DNA of 64,000 nucleotides from Paramacrobiotus metropolitanus (GCF_019649055.1 NW_026570242.1:558001-622000); one strand, 5' to 3'. Numbered from the stretch's first letter, positions 10,143 through 21,150 are shown. A program made the numbers and translations. The notes: generated from the sequence alone by a model not told the origin.

Positions 10143-12191
10143 TCAAGTTACTGCTGACCGTTGGTTGTCATCACGACCACAAGTCGAAGGAGAGCGTGAT
10201 GAATAAGCTGTCTCCGTTGTAGACAATGCCGGTTTTTTACGCTTTCGTTTCTTCTTTTGCTTCCGATTACTTTCTGCAATACTAATTCCTTCCACTGTAT
10301 TTGAAACTTCCCTGGCGCCGTTACTTGCTGTGGCGGCTGCGTTACTGTTATCACCGTTAGTAAGAGGCGCCGTGCTTACCATTTCACTGCTTAATGTATT
10401 GGGCAGAAGGGGATCTGCAGATACTTTAGAAGTTCCGACCTGTGTGCTGTCTCCAGAAGACTTATTACTTGTACTGCTTGTAGGCGATGTAGTCCGTTTA
10501 GGTTTTAGAAAACTGCTGTTCGGCGTGTGCGGTGCTAATAGCGGGTTCTTCATGTCAAACTCTTTTACTGGCAATACTGTACGATTAACAGTAGGAAAAG
10601 GATTACCATTCATGAAAGCGGTGCCCAGCATAATAAAGTTACTTGGTAAATTGGGCAAAACATAAAATGTATGAAAATACTTTTGTGTAGCAAACCGAAA
10701 TCTGATTACTATTGCATAAGCACCAGCTACTTTGATGTTCTTTCTCAAAAGTCCAATGTTAATTGCAAAATCAATAACATTGTTTTGCTGTTTATAAACA
10801 GAACCGTTCATTTTTAATTCTTTAACAAGACTTTCACTTAAGACACTGAAAGTGGAACTGCTGGCTACTTTGGCACTGATTTCTTTTCCGTTTATTTCAA
10901 TAACGGTGTTTGTCGTATTACTAATAGGATGAAGGTGTAAACTAAATGACAATTTTTTTTTAGCTGGATACTTTACATCACTGATAACAGCACTGGCTGA
11001 TTCCGAAGAAAACGTAATGTGCGAGGTTTTCGGAAATACAATGTCATCCTCGTGTACTGTAACTTTGTACAGGCGTAGAAAATCAGCACCCAGAATTACT
11101 TTATATTCCTTGTTTGCTATTTTAAAAGATCCACTGTCGGGAATCATAAAAAATCGATGGTAAAATGCTCTACCATTTAACAGAAATTTAGTGGTTACTG
11201 CTGGACAGTTACTTATTACTTCTCCATTGCCGGTGAAGTCAGTGAGATCAAGTTTGCATTTGGTGTTAAAAACTGAAAACGCTAAACCTGAATCTACTAC
11301 CGCTGTTTCCGTAATGAAACTATGCTGCTCGTTAGTACTGGCGATGGTACTAAAATATTTACTGTTGATGACGGTAATTGTTGATACTTTAAAATTCTGC
11401 TCATGACAGTTTTTATTTATGTTGTGATTTTCACCAGAATCATCAGCATTTGCCAAATATTTCGTAAGATTTGATGGAGGTTTATAATATTCGCCATAAA
11501 TTACTTTGTAGTCTTTAACAGTAAACGGCTTCATTCTATTTCCTCGAGGCGTTGACCAAAAGGAAATTTCTTTGCATTTACGATTTATATACGAGTAATA
11601 TCGGTTAGCAAATAAATACTCGTAATACTCTTGCTGTACACGTTCCAAGACATCTTTCGGACATATTTGCGCAATTTTATACAAATGCCGTGGCTTAAAA
11701 CGAGTGCATTCGTTGAACGAATGCGAAAAATGCAAGCAATGCGGGCAAAATAATTTTCCATTTTCGAATCTATAGCTGTCAAATACTATTCTTTCTTTAG
11801 GAATTTTTAATTTACTTGCTGCTGTGCGATACTTTTTGTATTTTAAATACTGTGGGTAAAGATTCGCTCTAAATTCAGTATGCAGATTACCGTTGTCATC
11901 GATATTTAATGAACTCAAATACTCATAATTATTGCGCTTATTAATACTCCGTATATTTACTATTGCCGGTGGTGCACTTGGCTGTGTATGTGTTGCATTC
12001 GACTCTGCCTGCTCAGTGGCCAGCTGGCTGACCAAGTTTTCATGCATTACATGCTCAGCTTTTGACTCGTTCAGCTTGTCATATATTTCGGGAATGCGCA
12101 CTTCGTTCCCGCCTATTCCTGTCTGCGGAAGAGAATTACTGTCTGCGTCCTGTGCTGAGTTGAGCACAGGCCTGGGTTTCTTACGCGGCAT
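10143..12191 (-). CDS. Retroelement protein: zinc knuckle plus two retropepsin-like domains
   Basis: An intact 682-residue frame. Residues 149-162 form a Cys-X2-Cys-X4-His-X4-Cys zinc knuckle (C149, C152, H157, C162), as in gag nucleocapsid proteins. Residues about 270-390 look like a retroviral-type aspartic protease: VVDSGLA with D300, and VILGADFLRLY near 365-375. Residues about 425-540 repeat that layout, but the aspartate position reads VASSST and the second motif is FIMLGTAF. The C-terminal 130 residues are Ser/Thr-rich and close with a Lys/Arg cluster (KQKKKRKRKK). The start is the first ATG of the frame, about 860 nt into the interior. Function is inferred: RNA or cDNA binding and possible proteolysis for a retroelement that would borrow polymerase in trans. 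A domesticated protein is less likely because it sits between intact LTRs. Confidence 0.85.
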   Translation of the reverse strand: MPRKKPRPVLNSAQDADSNSLPQTGIGGNEVRIPEIYDKLNESKAEHVMHENLVSQLATEQAESNATHTQPSAPPAIVNIRSINKRNNYEYLSSLNIDDNGNLHTEFRANLYPQYLKYKKYRTAASKLKIPKERIVFDSYRFENGKLFCPHCLHFSHSFNECTRFKPRHLYKIAQICPKDVLERVQQEYYEYLFANRYYSYINRKCKEISFWSTPRGNRMKPFTVKDYKVIYGEYYKPPSNLTKYLANADDSGENHNINKNCHEQNFKVSTITVINSKYFSTIASTNEQHSFITETAVVDSGLAFSVFNTKCKLDLTDFTGNGEVISNCPAVTTKFLLNGRAFYHRFFMIPDSGSFKIANKEYKVILGADFLRLYKVTVHEDDIVFPKTSHITFSSESASAVISDVKYPAKKKLSFSLHLHPISNTTNTVIEINGKEISAKVASSSTFSVLSESLVKELKMNGSVYKQQNNVIDFAINIGLLRKNIKVAGAYAIVIRFRFATQKYFHTFYVLPNLPSNFIMLGTAFMNGNPFPTVNRTVLPVKEFDMKNPLLAPHTPNSSFLKPKRTTSPTSSTSNKSSGDSTQVGTSKVSADPLLPNTLSSEMVSTAPLTNGDNSNAAATASNGAREVSNTVEGISIAESNRKQKKKRKRKKPALSTTETAYSSRSPSTCGRDDNQRSAVT

Positions 12192-13036
12192 GAGTGACTC
12201 GGTGAGTGTCCTCTGGCTATCGCTATCGCTGTTCGAAACTACGCATATCTGTCTGTGTACTGTTCTGGTCTACGCTGGCAGCGGACAACAGGTCGTCTAT
12301 GTCCAGAGAGAAATATTTCGTGGTAACAGGACAAGGGAGAGACTGCGGATACTGTATAGACCTGGCTGGGAAACTTTTGGAGCGAAACGGATAATGGCTC
12401 GCAAGAATGTGAACTGTTCGGTCTGATCTCAGTAAACAACCAAGAAGATTCTATTGCTAATGTTTCCCAAGCGCTTTTGCTATGTACGAAGTTAATGTAG
12501 GTCAAGCTGCTTATATCATAGCACTCTAAATTATATTTCAGCACCCAAAAATAATCCTCCGTTAAATTTACTATTTTTGCAACTCTTTTCCATGCAAATT
12601 GTGACGAAACAATCGGTAAATTAGTTGTAAATTTACTTCACTGCGAAACGTTAGTTGTATCGCCTCAAAAGGCAGGCAAAACAATAAAGTACACTTACAG
12701 TACTGGTAATGCTAATAAAATGCAAAGTGAGTTTAATGATCGAGATTCGTTTATTATTAACTCACTAAAATAACTGGACTGTCCGCGATGGTGTCCGGTC
12801 GTTGGACTTCCGATGGACTGATTCAGGAGAAAAGGTGCCGGCTGGATACTTGTCCGAGTTTGATGTTGCGCAGAAGCCGGTTGTGTATCCTTCAAATAAG
12901 GTGCCGGTTATTGTGGTGGAAGTGTGGTTGGCAAGGTGAAAAAGGATGCTGTTTCCACTACTGAATGGTAGAAGTGTTACTGATTTAAGCGGATCCGGAA
13001 AGGGCGTGCGATGGAATTCACTGGGTTAGATGGTCA

Positions 13037-13054
13037 GGACACCCAGGAGCGCCA
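13037..13054 (-). promoter_or_regulatory. Primer-binding site
   Basis: Immediately inside the 5' LTR the minus strand reads TGGCGCTCCTGGGTGTCC. A TGG start pairs with the CCA end of a tRNA. The specific tRNA was not identified. Confidence 0.75.
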
Positions 13055-13450
13055 TGCAATGGCAACTTCTAAGCTGCCCCTAGTGGGTTGGGTTAATCCA
13101 CCCGTACCACGATAAAACGAGGTTCGATGGTTCGTCGGTAATTACCCAGATCTTAAGTAAATCACAATCTTACGTAACGCGCGAATTCAGGAACATCATC
13201 ATCAATTTAATCAGAATCAGAGCAAGTGCAAGGGCAAGGGCAAGAGCAAGAACATGTGGGAAAGTCAACCGTCTGCCGGTCGAGGCAGCGTGAGCACGTC
13301 TACTGATTTCACATCCAGAAAAGTCAGAACATCTCAGAATTCTTCACAACCGATAACATGGATTCACAATTCTACTGAGATAGGCGGTACATCTGTTTCC
13401 GGTTGAGTTGTTACCAATGACAATCTGTAGAACATGATTCTACGGCTACA
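13055..13450 (-). repeat. 5' LTR
   Basis: A 396-bp terminal repeat, TG...CA, followed by the ATAT target duplication. It should contain the element's promoter for the minus-strand transcript. Confidence 0.92.
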
Positions 13451-13709
13451 ATATTCATAATTCGACTTATGCAAAAATCATAACTTCATATCAAACTGAT
13501 AGCGAGCATGGAGAGCATAAAAAACTAACAAGAGAATGTGTAATCCGTTTTGAAAATTCGAAGCGGTTGAGGCTGTAGGCCTTGCCGTACGTTTGGGCTC
13601 CAAATTACAACTTGATGCCTTTGACGCAAACGTGGCGAAAAGAGTACTGAATTTTCATGCTGCAGATTTCAGCGAGTCGCATCACCATTAACTATCCTGG
13701 ATAGTACTA

Positions 13710-13758
13710 ACTGTAGAAGCAAGGTGGATAGACTGTCTATCCACCTTGCTTCTACAGT
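13710..13758. repeat. Perfect hairpin, 22-bp arms
   Basis: ACTGTAGAAGCAAGGTGGAT and its inverse complement are separated by 5 bases. No terminator role is expected in this context. Confidence 0.85.
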
Positions 13759-14552
13759 AGTACAGCTGAACCGCAGAAAACGCCGGAGTAAATCAACTCT
13801 GCCTAAATGATAGCTGCAATTAACACAAAAATTATCGCATTCGCTAATATAAGTTAACCAAAGTAAAAAATTTCTATCTGTATTATTAACAAACTTATCA
13901 TCTTTCCACCGGCAAGCGGTCACACCAGCTAACTGCCCAACTAATTTTAAAAGGGCCAATTCTTATTTCTTGCAGAGCTGGCTGATACAATGAGGAAAAG
14001 AAAACTGCCAAACAACCTCTCACTTGAATGCTGCTCTGCGAGCTACGCTCGCGCAGCAGATTCGTCTTACTGTATGTATCTGTACATATCAGTTACAGTA
14101 TTTACTACCAAACTTTGGTTCAAATTACCGTTTTCATCGATGCATGAAACATTGACATCGGAGTTAGGCTAATTGTCCTCATTCCTTTTATTCGCAAAAC
14201 ATCTTGTCGGTTCTTAAGATTAGCATTCCTCAGCACGCATTTATTATTCGTCAAAATCTACAATCCTTGGCGAGAAACTTTGAAGTCCAAACATTATGTA
14301 ATTAAACCCAAGTTCAGTAATTCAGTGTTGTTTCTCGTAAGTCGCTATATTTCATTATTGCACAAATATCGCTTTATTCCACAAACAAAAATTTGCAAAG
14401 AACATGGATTATACTTGTACAAGCCCGTCCGGATGATGAGCACGATAGAGAACAGCGAAAAATGTAAATTCATGGGTTACGCCAAACAACATACTACGCC
14501 ACGACACGCCACACTCTTTAAACACGTAACATGCTTTTGGCAGGCCGGTGGC
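13759..14552. other. Stretch with no recognised feature
   Basis: Short frames only, with no resemblance to known families. Confidence 0.35.
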
Positions 14553-14870
14553 GGCCAGCGCTCAAGCTCTGACTCAGACTCTGACCGCTCAAACTCTGAC
14601 TCTGACTACTCAAAGTCCAAACTCTGACTCTGATTGAATAACCTAAGAATAACTTAAGAAACCTAAGAAACCTAAGAAACCTAAGAAAACTAAGAAACCT
14701 AGGAAACCTAAGAAACCTAAGAGACCTAAGAGACCTAAGAAACCTATTAAGAAACCTAAGAAACCTTCAGAGTCAGAGTCAGACTTTGAGCGGTCAGAGT
14801 CAGACTTTGAGTAGTCAGAGTCAGAGGTTGAGTGGTCAGAATCAGAGTCAGAGTTGGAGTCTAGGCCGCT
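14553..14870. mobile_element. Compact foldback-like element, second copy
   Basis: It has the same layout as 3752-4044: GGCCAGCGCTCAAGCTCTGA arm, AAGAAACCT core, and inverted arm ending GAGTTGGAGTCTAGGCC. The hexamer GGTGGC flanks it at 14547-14552 and 14871-14876, consistent with a 6-bp target duplication. Confidence 0.75.
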
Positions 14871-15285
14871 GGTGGCCCGGTGCACGCCATATATTTAATG
14901 TGTATAATCGTAATTGCCTGGCGGAAGGTGGCTAGAAAGCAGCGGTGCAGTAAGGGGCAATATTACTGCGGAGCGCATTTACGCATTGTGGCAAACGTAG
15001 TGTAGTGGCCATCGTGCTAAGCGCTAACATCGCGCTTATTATGCGTTAGCTGTACCTTTACGTGCTCATCATCCGGACGGGCTTGTACATACAGGCCACT
15101 TAGCGATAGGACTGTAGGAGTACTCTTCACAAAGTGGGATGGTTTGGCATCACAAAATTTTAAACTACCGCAAAACACTACCAGCAAATTTTAAGCTACT
15201 TACCAGCAAAAAATTCGCGATTCTAACTGGTGACCCTCCTCTAATAAGTACATTTCAACACATATAATACACTTCATCAAGCTTC
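14871..15285. other. Stretch with no recognised feature
   Basis: A 17-base word near 15069 (ATCATCCGGACGGGCTT) is the inverse of one near 14424-14441. Otherwise nothing was recognised. Confidence 0.35.
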
Positions 15286-15289
15286 TTAC

Positions 15290-15840
15290 TTGATACAAAA
15301 CGTTTTCTGTACACACACGGTTTCCTCGCATTAAGGCAGCACTGATTCTCTGCTTCAGAAACTGAGTGGACCGTTTCTCCTGCGTCCTTTCCAAAAGCAG
15401 CATACCTAGCGTAAACATCTCACTTTTCGCTTCTTTACCCCGTACGCCCGTTGTTTCAAAAGCCAAAGCAGAGAAATTGAAATTATCGCGCTAATATGAG
15501 TGCTTATGGTTTTTCTTCGCCTCAACCATGGTGGCGGCCTCGTGGGACGTCTTGTGGCCATGGTGTCCGGGCAGGTGACGTCCCAAACCCAAGATCTTCC
15601 TTGGCTGAAGGGGACCCACGTCATGCCGTCCGGACGTTTTAGACTATCGCGGTACAGGCCTGGTCCAGAACTGAAGGGATGCTGGCCGAACCACTTGCAC
15701 GTCTCTGACTTCGTTTGTGACGGGCAGCCTTTGCTTTAAGGCGCTAGAATCCCAGCCCGTGATATTCCAAAGCATCAGCAGGGCTAGACTGCCACATTTG
15801 CACCAGTGTTCAGCATAAACTGAAGCGCCGATGCGCAATC
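15290..15840 (-). pseudogene. LINE C-terminal fragment 1
   Basis: Minus-strand pieces in different frames match the LINE C-terminal region seen better at 38429: RIGASV followed by HWCKCG, then [18 protein letters not shown], then FETTGVRG and STQFLKQRISAALMRGN. Frameshifts separate the pieces, so this copy is dead. It is 5'-truncated, as is usual for LINEs. Confidence 0.75.
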
Positions 15841-16192
15841 GATATTAACTTCGGTGTTTGACAACAAGGTGCCTAGGCTAGCCACTGGGACCGCTTTTAG
15901 CCACCGTCCAGATTCGGGTCGAAATACAGCTAGCAGCCAAGCCTTCTGGTTAACGGAGACGGTTTTCCGTATTACTGCTTTTTTTTCTTGATAAGCACAA
16001 CCGGAAAGTCCAAAGCGCGCACATTTTCGGCACGGAGTTCCACATTGACTTCTACACTAATTCTGCACTTTCCGAAGATGTTTCGCTGTACAGGTCGGTC
16101 ATGTGGGGCATCAACGAGCGCACCGCGTTGACCGAGGCAAGGAATGCCGAAGATGCTAGTAGTCAGACTGTGTGTCGCACGCCAAATGCCAC
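15841..16192. other. Stretch with no recognised feature
   Basis: It may include more decayed LINE sequence upstream of fragment 1 on the minus strand, but no motif is clear enough to claim. Confidence 0.3.
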
Positions 16193-16251
16193 GACTGTAT
16201 CTGCTCTGCTGACTTGATGCATTGCATCAAGTCAGCAGAGCAGATACAGTC
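16193..16251. repeat. Perfect palindrome, 29-bp arms, 1-base spacer
   Basis: GACTGTATCTGCTCTGCTGA and the following bases to 16221 are exactly inverted at 16223-16251, with one T between the arms. Confidence 0.9.
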
Positions 16252-16465
16252 TAGCGTTACTGTGCGCTATTGGCCCTATTCACTTCGTTCCACTTAGCGG
16301 TTTAAAACTTCTCTAATGGCCTTGTTGCATGGGCAAGCCAGTAGCTGCTGGCTTTCGTCCAACGCAGGCAGCTATTGGTCAGCGAGGCGGCCTTGCTGTG
16401 AAGTGTGAGCTGTTAGGGCGTCCGAGGGCTCGGATCAAACCACTGACCAACTGGGAACAATCATT

Positions 16466-16513
16466 AAGGCAAAGGAGGGGGGTATTCTCTAGAATACCCC
16501 CCTCCTTTGCCTT
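16466..16513. repeat. Perfect palindrome, 23-bp arms, 2-base spacer
   Basis: AAGGCAAAGGAGGGGGGTAT and the following three bases are inverted at 16491-16513. Confidence 0.9.
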
Positions 16514-16952
16514 CTCTAGAAGACTAACGGAATCGTTTGCTAATTTGTTCGTTTGTTCAATTTAACGGTTATCCAACGCAGCGTTCGACTTACGGTATCA
16601 ATACACTACGTTGACTTTGCTCGCAAACTGCCAGTGGATCACCTGATTCGCATTCTTTCATCAACAGTACAGTGGACACTATTAATGTGGTTACACTAGA
16701 CAATCGGTCCGAGGACCGATATTTAAACGGCAAGACCAACAGCAGACCAAAATACGTCGGTCATGTCCATTTCGCGTAGACTCGTATGCTAAACTCAGGC
16801 ACTTGGAACTTGCACATTTCTCAACGAAAACCATCAAGCGATATCTCAGAAGAATAAAAAGAAATTCTAAGAATTTTGATACAAAACAGATTAGTTTTTA
16901 TTACATCTAAAAGAAAATCGAGGCTCCTAAAGTTTCCCGTAGACATAGCATA

Positions 16953-18395
16953 CAGTGGACTGCGAAAACCTGTTACATTCGGTCCGCGACCGAATAACCA
17001 AGCCAAATAAATGGCCAAGACCAAATGACCAGTAATCATAAAACGCGCAAGAATTTGAACACTTGCACCCTGCGCATTTCCCAACGAAAACTATCAACCG
17101 ATATCTCAAACGAAAGAGAAAACAATTTCAAGAATTTCGATACTAAATATGCCATAAGTACCTTTAATAAGTATCACACGCTAGTACACACTTAGTACTG
17201 AAACAAAAAGAATATTCATAGCAAAAACACTTCCTCAATGCTATCCTGGTCGGGAATTGTACCCATCACACATATTGCGTTTCCTCTCTGTATTTGAATA
17301 GATAGCCCCTGCCTAAAAAACTTTCGCTCGTTTCTGGCCTGTTGCAGCAGCTATCCCGTTTCCAACCTTATCCACTAACGTCTTAGTACCACATCCCCAT
17401 GGCCCGTAAATTTCGAACGCTGCTGCCTTGAGGTTGTACCGAGGTTGCAGCCAGGCGTGTTTTGTCAGCTTCGCCCTTTCCGCTTGTTCAGCTGCTGCTC
17501 CGACGTTTACAGAGGTACGGTCCATATACGAGGCGGCGAGTGTGTCGACGCATGTTACATCCACGGCCAGCGGTTTTCCACGCTCCCATGGTACCAGAGT
17601 AATCACATCCGGCCTTTTCTTATCCTTCAAAGACAGACCCTTTGGCTCCATTCTGGCAGGAAAACCTGCCGTTTTCAATCCACGGGCGATCTCCCCGCTT
17701 ATGCCGTCGTGTCGTGGCAGTCTGCCTGCTGACCGTTTACATCGGAGCCCGTGCCGCCCCAGTTCATCCACCAAGTCGCCACATACGCACACGTGAGGAG
17801 TAACAATTGGAGCTCCCAGTCGCAGCGCGACGCTTATGCGAAAGGCATTGTTCTCCAGAAGATTACCGAGACAAGCTGCCGGTAATGCATGAATCCACAC
17901 ACCTGATTCCGGGACTGATACTGCTTTCAGGTGGGCGACTTCCTCCTGTGTGGTCCTTATGGCTGCCAGTCGGGAAAAGGCATGTAGCGTCGCAGGTGTG
18001 TCCCATGCTTTCTGGACCTTTATGAGATTTTAAATATGTCATCCTTTATGAGATTTAAGAGAAAATCGAGCCATTTTAGTTTGTCGTAGACAAAGCATAC
18101 GATTTCCGTGTGAAAACTGCATCCAAACCGTGGACTCAAATCCTATGCTATGTCTACGATAAACTTTAAGTGTGTCGATTTTCTCTTAGATCTCCTAAAG
18201 AACAACTTGTTTGCTATCAAAATTCTTAGAATTTTTTTCTCTTTCGTTTGAGGTATGGGATGATGGTTTTCGTTGGAAAATGAGCAAGGTGCAAGTGTTC
18301 ATACCAGCAGGCCGATGGCCAATCACGAATTTGCCTGTTTGAGTACAGAAAAGTGCTTGGTTGCGCGCTTTGTAACACCTTTTCGCAGTCCACTG
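16953..18395. mobile_element. Inner TA-flanked inverted-repeat element
   Basis: The left end CAGTGGACTGCGAAAA is inverted at the right end. TA lies outside each end (16951-16952 and 18396-18397). Subterminal sequence (AATTCTTAGAATTTTTTTCT, GCAGGCCGATGGCCA words) is shared with the outer element, so the two are relatives, one nested in the other. Confidence 0.65.
17225..18025 (-). pseudogene. LINE C-terminal fragment 2
   Basis: The longest uninterrupted minus frame (17313-17900) reads through WIHALPAACLGNLLEN, a CVCG Cys pair with a following His and Cys, and KRPDVITLVPWERGKPLAVD. The frame is open upstream to about 18025 (AWDTPATLHAFSRLAAI). A frameshift near 17313 separates the last segment, RQGLSIQIQRGNAICVMGTI. 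This is the C-terminal end of a non-LTR reverse transcriptase protein. It lies in the middle of the two nested inverted-repeat elements. Confidence 0.8.
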
Positions 18396-19010
18396 TAGGA
18401 TATGAATCCACAGTTTGGTTTGTTTTCACGCATATGCTTTGTCTAAGGAAAATTTCAGGAACCTCGATTTTCTCTTAGATGAAATAAAAACAAATTTGTC
18501 TGGTATCAAAATTCTTAGAATTTTTTTCTCTTCTTTTGAGATATCGCTTGATGGTTTCCGTTGGGAAATGTGCAAGGTGCAAGTGTAAACATCAGCAGGC
18601 CGATGGCCAGCACGGAATTGGCTGTCTGAGTACAGATAAGTATCTGGTTGCGCGCGGTTTGAGTGTAACCACATTTATGGCGTCCACTGTATCTAGCGCG
18701 CCACATTTCTTTGCGATCCGTTGCTTGATCCGCACTTTTTACTGTTTGTTTCAGTTAGTTATCAGAGCACCTACCGCCCTGTGGCGCGTTGCATTATTAT
18801 CGATGTTCGGTCACTTGTTCCGAAAGCGTGTGTTTAGTGCTCAGTTAATTTGCTGAGCCGTGAAGTACAAGTGAACAATTTGCGAGTAAATTAAAGTACC
18901 GGTATTAATCCAGTAGCCGTCCGGCCGTGGAGAAAACCCGTGGGATGTTGTGACGCAATAACAAATTTTCACATGCCCAGCCTGAGAGAGAAGCTGCTAC
19001 TTACAAGTTA

Positions 19011-20217
19011 AGGCTGATTCTAGCGGCAGCTTGTAATAGTGGCAGTGGCACCTGCCACTGGCAGTGGCAGCTTACTGGCAATCGTTAAAAGGTGGCAACT
19101 GGCAGCTGCCAAAATATCATGTTTTCTGATGCAATAAATCATCTTACAAATCTGCAGTCAAGCCTTGCCGCTATGGGTCAGTATGCCAATAATGACCTAA
19201 CTTGGTGGTCGCAGTTTGAAATTTTTTGGGCCACAGTTCGCCTCCACTCACCGCACACGAAAGTCTCTTAAAACATTTGAGCTTCTTAGTTTTCTTGCTT
19301 TGTTAGGGTAGCTTTTTAAGTTTCTGAAGCGTTTTGGTTACTGTGACTTATCTTACAATTGTTAGTTTAACGTTCCGTAGGTCCGAAGTATGACGAAATC
19401 GCGTCTGATATGATCACTCACAACTACAAATAACTGTTTATCATATAGCCAAATACATTAACTTCTAAACTTAAAACCCAAATCAAGTTCAACCGTAAAT
19501 CTGTTGTAGGTAACGAAACATAAATTTCGCAACCAGAAAACACAGCGAATTGCCACGTTTGTCCGAAAAGCGATACCCTACCTGTGTAACACTAAGGTGA
19601 ACTTTTTTAAAATGTTACAAATTTCTGTATATTTAGGAAGCGTCCGTTTTCGTCGGTTAATATAGCTTTCATAATTTCATTAGATACTGATAATATATGG
19701 CACAGTGCGTACGACTGTACCCATCTATGTCAAAAATCATAAACATAAGAAATCTAATTGTAAGAACACTCTAAAGAACATAGGAAATTTAATGATCTTC
19801 AGGAACTCAAGAAGGTGACACAAGTAACCACGCAGACTTCGCAGAAACTACCACTTGACGATAACGTATAAAGATTGGCTGAATGTGCTACAGATTTGCG
19901 AACTGCAGACAAAATTCAGGCCGTATTTTTTATGCCACTTAAAACTAATTTACGCCTTACTACAGTGGCAGGCGCTCAGGCGCTGTCCAAGTGCTTTGAT
20001 AGGCGCTTAGGCTAGAATATCCAAGATAAATTGAATAGGGATCTGCTTCGTTTTAAAACAGATTTTTTTTTATGGCCGAATCATTTCAAGTTGTTTCCGC
20101 AATTCTGAAAATTGCCATGTTTTACCGCTTACCAGTCGCAAAATGGCAAATGCCATTCCCAGTGGGAATTTCCAGGGCGGTGCCACTGCCACCTTTTACA
20201 CCTTGGCGATTCTAGCT
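19011..20217. mobile_element. Putative inverted-repeat element rich in TGGCAGTGGCA
   Basis: The left end (CTGATTCTAGCGGCAGC, then GTGGCAGTGGCACC) is mirrored at the right end (GGTGCCACTGCCACC, then GGCGATTCTAGCTAG). The inverted ends are imperfect, and no target duplication was settled. No coding sequence was recognised in the 1.2-kb interior. Confidence 0.45.
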
Positions 20218-20450
20218 AGACCGGTACGACTGCGAGTGCAAGCATTAAGTACTTGCGCCAACTTTATTCAGCATTGGAAGTTGTTTGGTTCTTGGCGCAA
20301 TCTGTATTTAATCAATTTCATCTGGGTCTCGGTTTTCTGCAATAAATTTTGTTTCGTGGTGAATTGCAGCAATGGTCGACAGCAGGGAAGATATGGTAAG
20401 CCTATAGGAGAAATTCATTGAACGTAAATATTCCGTACCTATCCTCGCAG

Positions 20451-20623
20451 CACATTTTTGCTTGCCAACAGTTGGCTCTACAGAAATCTATAAAGAAAAG
20501 TGGAAGGAAAAATGTGGCTGGACGGACGCATATGTGGTTGGACGGCAGTAATGCAAAACCTGAGAAACCCGGCATGTTTGTCTGGCATGACGCAGTGCTA
20601 ACTCCGATTGATGGAACAGCAAC
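20451..20623 (+). CDS. REJ/polycystin-like receptor, exon 2: C-type lectin middle
   Basis: The acceptor CCTATCCTCGCAG opens the exon in phase 0, matching the end of exon 1. It encodes HIFACQQLALQKSI, then the lectin core strand HMWLDGSN (the WIGL-type motif) and GMFVWHDAVLTPIDGTA, which corresponds to the conserved F-x-W-x-D segment. It ends in phase 2 at a consensus GTGAGT donor (20624). Exon 3 begins in phase 2 eight kilobases downstream and carries the missing C-terminal half. Phase agreement on both sides and the correct order of lectin motifs are the main support. The exon alone would be too short to call. Confidence 0.8.
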
Positions 20624-21150
20624 GTGAGTGAAGTGCCGTTACTTAATTTTATGAAACCGGAGCGATTGAATTGCTGCGATTCTAACAGTTAACGCACTTG
20701 TAGCCGAAAGGAAGGTAAAGCGTCACTCCTTGTACGCTATATCATAGTACTAATAATTACTACTACGTACCCCTTGGTCCTTATGAAGATCTGTTTTGAA
20801 TATTTTTTTACATGCAACGGATTCGTTTTCGCGCTCCTTGCGGTCTTCGGACGCTATTCATAATTTCCCGGTAATGGCGATAGGAAGCACGTCGGGCCTG
20901 CGCTCAAGCTCGAACTTGGACTTTCTACAACTTGGACTTGGACTTCTTAACTCGGACTTGGAACACACTTGGACTTTTTTCAACATGGACGTTTCTATTA
21001 AACTTGGATTTTTCAACTTGGATTGCTCAGGCTTTAGAATTTTCTGTCTTAGGCCCTTAGGTTTCTTAGGTTATTCTAAAATTTCTTAAAATTCTTAGAT
21101 ATCTGAGGCTATTCTAAGGTAATTCTTAAGTTTTCTTAGGTTTTCTTCTC

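Larger units (their letters stand above)
8433..13450 (-). mobile_element. Non-autonomous LTR retroelement, nearly intact
   Basis: Two 396-bp direct repeats, each starting TG and ending CA, flank a 4,226-bp interior. I count one difference between them (about position 8482 against 13104). The 4-bp target duplication ATAT is present at 8429-8432 and 13451-13454. The primer-binding and polypurine signals place the 5' LTR on the right, matching the minus-strand ORF. The interior encodes a zinc-knuckle/protease-like protein only; no reverse transcriptase, RNase H or integrase is visible. It lies antisense in intron 1 of the large gene. The 4-bp target and the protein are compatible with a Ty3/gypsy-like origin (inference). 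Confidence 0.9.
16670..18689. mobile_element. Outer TA-flanked inverted-repeat element
   Basis: The left end CAGTGGACACTATTAATGTG matches the inverted right end CAGTGGACGCCATAAATGTG with few mismatches, and similarity continues for about 28 bp. TA flanks both ends (16668-16669 and 18690-18691). This is Tc1/pogo-like by target site. It contains a related inner element and a LINE fragment. Confidence 0.65.
5463..20450 (+). other. Intron 1 of the large gene
   Basis: An intron of about 15 kb is inferred from matching phase-0 borders. It contains foldback elements, a pogo-type MITE, an antisense LTR retroelement, LINE fragments and nested TA-flanked elements. No other host exon was recognised in it. 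Confidence 0.6.

Noticed and set aside
17428-17796. Plus-strand frame opposite LINE fragment 2
   Set aside because: It is an antisense shadow; the motifs are on the minus strand.
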